Of a DNA stretch of 17,624 nt, positions 1 through 5,488 are shown piece after piece. The translations under genes and the position numbers were made by a program. The notes beneath the pieces were generated by a model that was given only the letters and a program-made list of their open reading frames with translations, was not told the DNA's origin and did no database searches. Position 1 is the stretch's first letter. Each line of letters opens with the position of its first letter. Source of the DNA: JBAZOD01 sp041648955 (GTDB taxonomy: Bacteria > Patescibacteriota > Patescibacteriia > Patescibacteriales > JAQTRU01); NCBI GenBank assembly GCA_041648955.1, contig JBAZOD010000016.1:1-17624 (forward strand), given 5' to 3'.

Positions 1-327
1 ATCCATATTGAATAAAACAACATAATCAAACCCCTGCGCTAAAGCCAATTTCATCGCGTCATTATTTCCCTTAGCAAAACCATCGTTATTTTTATTTCTG
101 ATAATCTCATAATTTCCCCCTTGATAAAGGGGGTTAGGGGGATTTTTCGTTTCTATAATATTCTTTAACAGCGCAAAACTTTCTTCACTGGTTTCGTTGT
201 CAATTAAAAAAATCTTGGACTCCCCCGCCCAATCCTGTTTTTTTACGCTTTCCAAACAATCCATCAGATATTTTTCAGCGTAATTCCGCCAATTCGGAGA
301 AATTATAATCGCAACTCTTTTGTTCAT
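1..327 (-). CDS. Family 2 glycosyltransferase, N-terminal part (runs off window)
   Basis: The reading frame starts at ATG 327 and stays open to base 1, giving 109 residues of the N-terminal nucleotide-sugar-binding half. The order fits GT2 enzymes: a first beta strand (VAIIISPNW, residues 5-13), the LIDN motif at residues 41-44 (usually VDNxS), the GFAKGNND motif near 83-90 that corresponds to the N.GFa.anN signature of rhamnosyltransferase-like enzymes, and the start of the metal-binding DxD-like strand (LFNMD, 105-109) at the window edge. It would transfer a sugar from an activated donor to a cell-surface glycan or lipid on the cytoplasmic side. Residues 61-71 (KNPPNPLYQGG) come from a dispersed palindromic DNA repeat inserted in frame. 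The gene lies 1 bp downstream of the recombinase gene on the same strand, so it may be co-transcribed with it. Confidence 0.85.
   Translation of the reverse strand, partial: MNKRVAIIISPNWRNYAEKYLMDCLESVKKQDWAGESKIFLIDNETSEESFALLKNIIETKNPPNPLYQGGNYEIIRNKNNDGFAKGNNDAMKLALAQGFDYVVLFNMD
116..145. repeat. Dispersed palindromic repeat inside a coding region
   Basis: The sequence contains CCCCCTT (116-122), a GATA loop and AAGGGGG (127-133), a perfect 7-bp hairpin, followed by TTAGGGGGATTT (134-145), which can pair with the same C-run. From memory, this C5/G5 repeat occurs in many bacterial genomes, often within genes, where one frame reads NPPNPLYQGG. Here it sits in frame in the partial glycosyltransferase between the LIDN and GFAKGNN motifs, which is normally a surface loop. 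Confidence 0.75.
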
Positions 328-328
328 A

Positions 329-1189
329 TTATAATAAATCGTTTATTTCATTAAATTTGTTTACCGCCACCTTTGTGTAAATTTGCGTTGTTTCAAGTCT
401 GGCGTGCCCCAATAACGACTGAATATATCTTAAATTCACATTATCTTCTAATAAATGAGTGGCAAAAGTATGCCGGAGAGAATGCGCGCTTACTTCTTTT
501 GTTATCTCCGCCCTGATAGCGGAATCGGTAACTATTTTTTGCGCTGAACGAACATTTATTTTATTTCCAGCCTCATAGCTCTCAAATAAATAAACCAACG
601 GCTGGTATTCAGCGAGATATTTGCTGATATTGTCCAAAACGATTTTTGATATTATGGTTATCCTATCTTTTTTCCCTTTACCTGATTTAACTATAACCAA
701 TTTACGCTGAAAATCAATATCATTTATTTTCAGATCAACCAATTCGCTTATCCGCAGACCCGAACAATACAAAATTTGAATAATCAATTTATGTTTTATA
801 TTATCCGTTGATTCAATCATTTTTGCAACTTCTTCTTTCGACAATACAACTGGTAGTTTTTTGGGCTCTTTCGGCCTCTTAATACCCATCTCAAAATCAA
901 AAAATTTTCTATGTAAAATGCCTTGGTAATAAAACTTCAAGGCATTTATCGCCACGTTCAAGGTAGATGCTGATTTATTAAAAGAAATTAGAAAATCCAA
1001 ATAATCTCGAATATCCTGCTTATTTATCTCATTAGCAAACTTATTTGCAAATCTTAGCGCTTCTTTGTTATAATACAAATAGGCTTTAATGGTTTTGGGG
1101 CTAAAATTTCTTATCCTCATTTCCTGCATCAAATGATGCATTGGATCCCTAGACAATCTCGTTGTTCTATTGTTTGTTGGTGTATCCAT
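329..1189 (-). CDS. Tyrosine recombinase (XerC/D-like, candidate cassette integrase)
   Basis: This 286-residue protein has an N-terminal SAM-like core-binding domain (about 17-100) and a C-terminal catalytic domain (about 110-286). The catalytic set is complete: Arg146 in CSGLRISEL, Lys in SGKGKKDR (169-176), His236 and Arg239 in HSLRHTFATHL, His262 in LLGH, and the nucleophile Tyr271 in QIYTKV. It breaks and rejoins DNA through a 3'-phosphotyrosine link. Its length matches Xer and simple phage-type integrases. The extra segment that IntI proteins carry between the Lys motif and the HxxR motif is not evident. It is transcribed away from the cassette at 1268-2117, exactly like intI in an integron. 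No clear Shine-Dalgarno precedes ATG 1189. A housekeeping Xer role, or a solitary integrase, remains possible. Confidence 0.93.
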   Translation of the reverse strand: MDTPTNNRTTRLSRDPMHHLMQEMRIRNFSPKTIKAYLYYNKEALRFANKFANEINKQDIRDYLDFLISFNKSASTLNVAINALKFYYQGILHRKFFDFEMGIKRPKEPKKLPVVLSKEEVAKMIESTDNIKHKLIIQILYCSGLRISELVDLKINDIDFQRKLVIVKSGKGKKDRITIISKIVLDNISKYLAEYQPLVYLFESYEAGNKINVRSAQKIVTDSAIRAEITKEVSAHSLRHTFATHLLEDNVNLRYIQSLLGHARLETTQIYTKVAVNKFNEINDLL

Positions 1190-1246
1190 AAGATATTCCG
1201 GCTACACATATTTAATTTTATTTTACCTTATTTTAAATAAAAAATA

Positions 1247-1278
1247 AACAAGTTCGTATATAACTTGTTATGTGAAAT
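1247..1278 (+). other. attI-like recombination site
   Basis: This lies between the divergent recombinase and cassette genes. An inverted repeat AACAAGTT (1247-1254) / AACTTGTT (1262-1269) has 8-bp arms and a 7-nt centre, a geometry common for tyrosine-recombinase core sites. Within it, ATAAC-TT-GTTAT (1260-1271) pairs a RYYYAAC-like box with a GTTRRRY-like box, as in integron attI L and R boxes. The predicted crossover is between G1267 and T1268. GTTATGTGA at 1267-1275 is the exact reverse complement of the box at 2068-2076, and GTTAnnTGAAAT recurs at 2117-2128. The role is inferred from these matches. Confidence 0.6.
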
Positions 1279-2117
1279 TTTAAAAAATTACTTTTATCAT
1301 TAATAACATTTACTATGTCAGAAAAATTTCCAGAAAATTATGAACATGGAGTTTCTTTTGAGGCACGAGAAGGATACAATCTTGAAAAATTTTCTTCCGA
1401 AGATGGTTTACATAAGCGCATGGAAGAGATAAGGAAATCAAATCCCTATGAAGCACACGGCTTTTTTGTTGAAAAAGAAGGTAAATTTGGGTTTTATTAT
1501 CAACTTGGGGATAGTGAAATATCCACAGAGTTTCCGCAAGGAATTGACAATAGTTGGCATAGCCATCCCGACAGCAGTATCTCCGAAGTAATTTTCAGAG
1601 AAGAAGATTTGCCCGAGGACGTGTCCGTAGATTTAAAAATACTTGCAAAAGGAGTAGTGGAAACATATGCTAATGTTGATGAGATTTCTTCCCGAAAAAT
1701 TTCTTTGATGGATCTTATAAATATTGCTTCGCATGGTAGAAAAAGGGATTTAATTTCCTTACCACAGGGCCTTTTGGATATAAGATTTTCTGAATCTGAA
1801 GCAAAATCATTGTTTTCTGGTTATGCAAAGGATATCGATGAAAAATGGAAAGAGTTGGTATTTCAAATAAAACCTCAATTAACGGAAGAAAATTTTCAAG
1901 AATTAAGAATAAAGATGGTTTTAGAATACTATCAGTTTGCGAGTACCAAGTTTGCAGAAATGTTAAAAGACATTGGATATGACAAAATGGAACAAAATAA
2001 TTTTCTGGAAATTTTAGAAAGATTAGGATTAAAGCATGATTTTAAAAGATTGTAATTTTTCAAAACATCACATAACACGCGATAAACAAAATTAAAACTT
2101 CGTTTATCGCGGATACG
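1268..2117 (+). mobile_element. Single integron-like gene cassette
   Basis: This 850-bp segment is bounded by G|TT sites at both ends. It holds one plus-strand ORF (1315-2055), followed 12 bp later by an attC-like hairpin, with little spare DNA. The left edge TTATGTGA and the R''-like box near the right edge (TCACATAAC, 2068-2076) are perfect partners. They would rebuild a symmetric attC if the segment circularised. The sequences just outside and inside form an imperfect direct repeat, GTTATGTGAAAT (1267-1278) versus GTTAGCTGAAAT (2117-2128), matching at 10 of 12 positions. This is the expected pattern for a cassette inserted at attI beside a divergent integrase. Boundaries are inferred from sequence; no second cassette is visible downstream. 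Confidence 0.62.
1315..2055 (+). CDS. Cassette-borne protein with divergent JAB/JAMM-like (MPN) metallopeptidase motif
   Basis: The protein has 246 residues and no signal peptide or membrane segment. Residues 45-98 resemble a JAB/MPN zinc-peptidase core: Glu46 in YEAHGFF, then His82-Ser-His84-Pro in NSWHSHP, then Asp98 in FREEDLP. The canonical pattern is E...HxHP...SxxD. Here the three metal ligands are present but the usual Ser is replaced by Arg95, and the spacing between HxHP and Asp is slightly longer than normal. The C-terminal part (about 155-246) is probably helical and unrecognised. If active, it could cleave isopeptide bonds or other peptides, but activity is uncertain. It fills the cassette almost completely. 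No Shine-Dalgarno precedes ATG 1315. Existence as a gene is well supported by its length; the family call is tentative. Confidence 0.7.
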   Translation: MSEKFPENYEHGVSFEAREGYNLEKFSSEDGLHKRMEEIRKSNPYEAHGFFVEKEGKFGFYYQLGDSEISTEFPQGIDNSWHSHPDSSISEVIFREEDLPEDVSVDLKILAKGVVETYANVDEISSRKISLMDLINIASHGRKRDLISLPQGLLDIRFSESEAKSLFSGYAKDIDEKWKELVFQIKPQLTEENFQELRIKMVLEYYQFASTKFAEMLKDIGYDKMEQNNFLEILERLGLKHDFKRL

Positions 2118-2125
2118 TTAGCTGA
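2068..2125 (+). other. attC-like hairpin site
   Basis: This begins 12 bp after the cassette ORF stop. In order: an R''-like box TCACATAAC (2068-2076), a perfect 10-bp inverted repeat CGCGATAAAC (2078-2087) / GTTTATCGCG (2102-2111) with a 14-nt loop, a 5-nt spacer GATAC, and an R'-like box GTTAGCT (2117-2123). The outer boxes pair only partly (TAAC with GTTA) in the integrated form, but R'' pairs perfectly with the cassette's left edge at 1267-1275. Deviations from canonical attC: the third pyrimidine of RYYYAAC is A, the sixth position of GTTRRRY is C, and the unpaired central region is asymmetric (1 nt versus 5 nt). There is no T-run, so an intrinsic terminator is unlikely. Confidence 0.6.
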
Positions 2126-2161
2126 AATAAATTTTTTAATTTTCAGTCTATTTTTAAATTT

Positions 2162-2608
2162 ATGAAGCATATTCATTTGGAAAATTCATGGATAATAAAA
2201 GCTCCTATCGGGGAGGTTTTTAATATCATCACTGATTTTGAAAATATGCCAAAAAATTTTCCTAAAGTTGCCGAGTCAATAACTATTACAAAACGAGAAG
2301 GCAATAATTTGGAAATTGAGGCTCAGGTAAAATCTTTTGGCGCCACTTTCCCCGTCAAAATGAAAACTAAAATTCTCCCGCAAAGAGGTTTTATTTCTGA
2401 CAATCAGAGCCCAAAATTCGGCACATCAGGACATGAAGAGCTTTTATTGGAGAATGCGGAAGGCGGCACAAAAATCAGCTATGTCTACGAAGTGGATATT
2501 CATAAAAAATGGCTGCGAATTATTGCCAAACCGTTAATCGGCTGGTTTGCCATGAAAGCATGGGAAAAAGCTGTCATAGATAAACTGAGAAAAATTTTAG
2601 AAAAATAA
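2162..2608 (+). CDS. SRPBCC/START-like (polyketide cyclase/RatA-type) ligand-binding protein
   Basis: This is a 148-residue single-domain protein. The N-terminal segment APIGEVFNIITDFENMPKNF (14-33) is the classic opening of SRPBCC helix-grip proteins (aPieeVwdvitDfenyp). Alternating strands follow (36-75, 92-113), then a long amphipathic C-terminal helix (about 118-147) that closes the cavity. Such proteins bind hydrophobic ligands or lipids; the ligand cannot be told from sequence. It starts 45 bp beyond the attC-like site and is followed by a strong terminator, so it seems to be resident DNA downstream of the cassette. No attC-like hairpin follows it. No Shine-Dalgarno is seen upstream. 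Confidence 0.82.
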   Translation: MKHIHLENSWIIKAPIGEVFNIITDFENMPKNFPKVAESITITKREGNNLEIEAQVKSFGATFPVKMKTKILPQRGFISDNQSPKFGTSGHEELLLENAEGGTKISYVYEVDIHKKWLRIIAKPLIGWFAMKAWEKAVIDKLRKILEK

Positions 2609-2637
2609 GGGAAAATAAATTAGACAAAAAAAATAAA

Positions 2638-2674
2638 CGGCGCTTGATTGGGTAAAATCAAACGCCGCTTTTTT
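2638..2674. terminator. Bidirectional Rho-independent terminator
   Basis: CGGCG-c-TTGATT (2638-2649) pairs with AATCAA-a-CGCCG (2656-2667), giving a 12-bp stem with one mismatch and a 6-nt loop, followed by CTTTTTT. On the other strand the stem is followed by T-rich sequence (the A-run 2626-2637). It lies between the convergent SRPBCC gene and the truncated receiver gene and can serve both. Confidence 0.85.
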
Positions 2675-2715
2675 AAATCTATCAAAATTTTATCTCAAAA
2701 CATAACGTACTTTTT

Positions 2716-2943
2716 TTATAATTTCTTCAAAACCGCAAATCCATCTATGCCGGGGATAATCAGATCTAATAAAATAATATCGGGCAAAAAACTTTTTGCT
2801 GTTTCTTCTACTTGCAGCCCGTTATCAACAACTGCGACTTGGAATTTCTCCTCCAAAAAACTCTCAGATAATATCTTTGCCAAAAGAGAATCATCTTCCA
2901 CAATTAAAACTTTTTTTGCTGGTTTTTTCTTTTTCCCGAACAT
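2716..2943 (-). pseudogene. Truncated response-regulator receiver (REC) domain
   Basis: The 75-residue product begins with a basic MFGKKKKPAKK tail and then matches the first half of a REC domain: acidic pair Asp17-Asp18 (VEDD), phospho-acceptor Asp60 (LLDLIIPG) and GFAVLKKL. A stop follows at once. A full receiver is about 115-125 residues. Missing here are beta4 with its Thr/Ser, beta5 with the conserved Lys, and the output-face helix alpha5. Neither other frame downstream continues the domain, so this looks like a 3' deletion or replacement rather than a simple frameshift. The end lies about 40 bp from the terminator at 2638-2674. The phosphorylation fold is probably not functional. A purposely shortened protein is possible but less likely. 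Confidence 0.75.
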
Positions 2944-3022
2944 ATTAAAAACGTTTACTATCTACTTTCAGAGTATAACACAAAAATAAGAAATTTAAAA
3001 TGATTATAATAATAATTTTTCT

Positions 3023-3051
3023 TTGACATACCGTCCGCTTAATCCTATAAT
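3023..3051 (+). promoter_or_regulatory. Consensus sigma70-type promoter for the MATE gene
   Basis: A perfect TTGACA (3023-3028) and a perfect TATAAT (3046-3051) are separated by 17 nt. The expected start is near 3058, giving a leader of roughly 95 nt before ATG 3155. The leader is AT-rich with no recognisable riboswitch fold and no Shine-Dalgarno. Confidence 0.85.
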
Positions 3052-3154
3052 ACATATAAGAATATTATGTCTTTTAAAAAAATAATCTAATATATACTAT
3101 TTTATATAATTTTCAACAAACGCCAATAACATAGGCTTTTTTTATTTAAAAAAT

Positions 3155-4570
3155 ATGAATTATAAAAAAAATAATTTAATAGAAGGGTCCATACTGAAAT
3201 CCATTTTTGCTTTATCAATACCAATTATTTTTGCCAATATTTTGCAGACCGCCTATCAATTAACCGATACTTTCTGGGTCGGACGATTAGGCGCCAACGC
3301 AGTAGCGGCGGTTTCGATCAGCTTTCCTATTATATTTCTGCTGGTCTCTTTGGGCGGAGGTCTGGCGATGGCCGGAACGATTTTAGTCGCCCAATATAAG
3401 GGGAAGGGTGATAAAAAATCAACCGACCACATCGCTACTCAAACTATAGCGATGGTTTTGATTGTTTCTTTTATTCTTTCAGTCTTGGGTTATATTTTGG
3501 CGCCGATCTTGATAAAAATGATGGGAGTAGAGCCGGTAATATTTAAAGACTCTCTCTCTTACATGCGCATATCAATGATAGGAGTTGTTTTTATGTTTGG
3601 CTTTGCGGTTTTTCAATCATTAATGCGCGGAGTTGGGGATGTAAAAACTCCAATGTATATAGTTCTGGGAACCGTGCTTCTGAATCTTATTCTTGATCCT
3701 CTTTTTATATTTGGTTATGGCTCAATACCGGCTTTTGGAGTAGGCGGAGCGGCTGTTGCCAGCATTGCCACCGAAGGACTGTCGGCCATAATCGGAATTT
3801 TCATACTTATTAAAGGCAAATATAACGTTCAAATAAATTTAAATAACTTGAAGCCAGATTTTAAATTGATAAAAAAAATGTTTTTTCTCGGCTTGCCAGT
3901 TTCCATTGAACAGTCAGCCCGCGCTTTAGGAATGACCGCTATGACTTTTTTAGTTGCCGGCTTCGGCACAATCGCCTTGGCCGCCTATGGCATCGGCGGA
4001 AGAATGCTTAGCTTTATAATCATCCCCGCTCTCGGATTTTCTATGGCCACTTCCACTTTGGTTGGACAAAATATCGGAGCCGGTAAAAACGACCGAGCAG
4101 AAAAAGTTATAAAAATAAGCGCCATAATCGGATTCACCGTCCTGTCTATTTTGGGATTATTCGCCTTTATTTTTGCCGAGCAGCTTTGTGCTTTTTTTAT
4201 GCCAGGAGAGATCGAGGCAATTAAATACGCCACTTTATTTATGAAAATTATGGCGCCAACTTTTGGTTTTATCGGTTTGCATATGACCTATGGTGGAGCT
4301 TTCCGCGGCGCTGGCGAAACTTTTGTACCAATGATTTTATCCATAATTTCTCTATGGGCCATTCAATTCCCGCTTGCTTTTGTTCTCTCCCGCTACACCA
4401 GTTGGAATGAAATTGGAATTTGGGTCGCTTTCCCTATTTCTAATATTATAGCCACGATTATCACGGTTTTATGGTTCATGAAAGGAACATGGAAATTAAA
4501 GAAAATAACAGAAGAAATTGAAATCTCCGAAAAAATATCAGAAGAAACCATTATTGAAGAAGGCCTATAA
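3155..4570 (+). CDS. MATE family efflux transporter
   Basis: This 471-residue integral membrane protein has about 12 hydrophobic segments arranged as two MatE repeats (roughly residues 18-180 and 240-405), the usual size of the family. Typical N-terminal features are visible: IPIIFANILQTAYQLTDTFWVGRLG (split family signature near 22-46) and GxxxAxxxLVAQYKGKG near 68-86. The second repeat opens with GLPVSIEQSARALGMT. MATE proteins export cationic drugs, dyes and metabolites across the cytoplasmic membrane using a Na+ or H+ gradient; the substrate here is unknown. A charged, Glu/Lys-rich cytoplasmic tail follows (about 440-471). It stands alone, with a consensus promoter upstream and a strong terminator downstream. 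The GxxxAxAxxxG-rich pore helices and overall length leave little doubt about the family. Confidence 0.95.
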   Translation: MNYKKNNLIEGSILKSIFALSIPIIFANILQTAYQLTDTFWVGRLGANAVAAVSISFPIIFLLVSLGGGLAMAGTILVAQYKGKGDKKSTDHIATQTIAMVLIVSFILSVLGYILAPILIKMMGVEPVIFKDSLSYMRISMIGVVFMFGFAVFQSLMRGVGDVKTPMYIVLGTVLLNLILDPLFIFGYGSIPAFGVGGAAVASIATEGLSAIIGIFILIKGKYNVQINLNNLKPDFKLIKKMFFLGLPVSIEQSARALGMTAMTFLVAGFGTIALAAYGIGGRMLSFIIIPALGFSMATSTLVGQNIGAGKNDRAEKVIKISAIIGFTVLSILGLFAFIFAEQLCAFFMPGEIEAIKYATLFMKIMAPTFGFIGLHMTYGGAFRGAGETFVPMILSIISLWAIQFPLAFVLSRYTSWNEIGIWVAFPISNIIATIITVLWFMKGTWKLKKITEEIEISEKISEETIIEEGL

Positions 4571-4580
4571 CAACAAAAAA

Positions 4581-4610
4581 AATAACCCCGAACGCTCGGG
4601 GTTATTTTTT
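4581..4610. terminator. Strong bidirectional Rho-independent terminator
   Basis: AATAACCCCGA (4581-4591) and TCGGGGTTATT (4596-4606) form a perfect 11-bp stem with a 4-nt ACGC loop, followed by T-tracts. The left flank is an A-run (T-run on the minus strand), so it can also end the minus-strand glycosyltransferase transcript converging from the right. Confidence 0.93.
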
Positions 4611-4622
4611 ATTTTATATTAT

Positions 4623-5483
4623 CTAAGTTTTAATTCTACTTTTTAAACCCAGCACATTCCCTATCCACATTATTATCAACCCTATCATCCATATGATTTC
4701 CAAAACCAGGCATTGCCAAAGAGGATGCCATTTCTTAAAATATTTTAACATCGAATCTCGAAAATATTTTTGTTTTTTACCTCCCGAAACTTGATTAAAG
4801 CTCTGACCTACATAATCAAGACACATTGCCGCCGGCGTATACCAAACTTCTCCCCCACTATTTTTTACTCGCTGGCAATAATCAACTTCTTCAAACCAAA
4901 TAAAAAATTCTTCATCCAGCAAGCCGACTTTATTAATAGTCTCTTTTCTAATCATAAAAAATGAACCACGGATAGAATCAACTGAAGCTTCTTTTTTGTA
5001 ATCAAAATCAACCCGCAAATATCTATCTAAAATTTTCGGGAATAAATGAGGTAGTTTTAAAACAATTATTAACTGGTCAAAAAGTTTAGGAAATCGACGG
5101 ACGTGTTTTATTGTTTCCCCTTTGGCGCTGACTAACTGACAGCCGGCCACGCTCGCCTGTTTATTTTCCTGCATCCATTTCACCATATTTTTTAGAGTGT
5201 CGGGAAAAACACGCATATCAGGATTGAGAAGCAAAATAAAATCACCGCTCGCTTTTCTAATCGCCTGGTTATTTGCCTTAGCAAAACCTAAATTCTCTTT
5301 ATTGGTAATTAATTTCACTTTTGGAAACTCTTTGGCGACCATCTCTGCCGATCCGTCTTCAGAATTATTATCCACGACAAAAATTTCGAAATCAAAACTC
5401 CCCTCGCTATTATAAATCGCTTTTAAATTTGCTTCTAATTTTTCTCGGACATTCCAGGAAACGATGATTATGCTTAAATCCAT
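4623..5483 (-). CDS. Family 2 glycosyltransferase (rhamnosyltransferase-like)
   Basis: This is a 286-residue GT-A enzyme. Visible motifs in order: SIIIVSWN (4-11), VVDNNSEDGS (36-45, nucleotide binding), NLGFAKANNQAI (64-75), LLLNPDM (84-90, the DxD-like metal site with Asp89), RGSFFMIR (172-179) and the acidic WFEEVDYC (196-203), which supplies the catalytic base region in this subfamily. A hydrophobic segment at about 257-279 may tether the C-terminus to the membrane. The family transfers rhamnose or related deoxysugars to surface polysaccharides; the actual donor and acceptor are not evident. The start lies 5 bp after the rarA stop on the same strand, so the two genes probably share a transcript. 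Confidence 0.93.
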   Translation of the reverse strand: MDLSIIIVSWNVREKLEANLKAIYNSEGSFDFEIFVVDNNSEDGSAEMVAKEFPKVKLITNKENLGFAKANNQAIRKASGDFILLLNPDMRVFPDTLKNMVKWMQENKQASVAGCQLVSAKGETIKHVRRFPKLFDQLIIVLKLPHLFPKILDRYLRVDFDYKKEASVDSIRGSFFMIRKETINKVGLLDEEFFIWFEEVDYCQRVKNSGGEVWYTPAAMCLDYVGQSFNQVSGGKKQKYFRDSMLKYFKKWHPLWQCLVLEIIWMIGLIIMWIGNVLGLKSRIKT

Positions 5484-5488
5484 ATTTT

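Noticed and set aside
2068..2125. Intrinsic terminator instead of an attC-like site
   Set aside because: The 10-bp stem has a 14-nt loop and is followed by GATACGTTAG, not a T-run; the box matches at both cassette ends favour a recombination site.
2609..2720. A second cassette (SRPBCC gene with its own attC)
   Set aside because: The hairpin after that gene ends in a T-run and is a terminator; the expected partner of GTTAGCTGA (TCAGCTAAC) is absent.
2648..2989. Plus-strand frame of 113 codons over the truncated receiver gene
   Set aside because: It overlaps the terminator and runs antisense to a recognisable REC domain; the translation looks like a shadow.
3058..3154. Riboswitch or leader peptide (ATG 3067, seven codons) before the MATE gene
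   Set aside because: The leader is AT-rich with only a 3-bp GCC/GGC stem before a T-run, no known aptamer core, and the tiny ORF has no Shine-Dalgarno.
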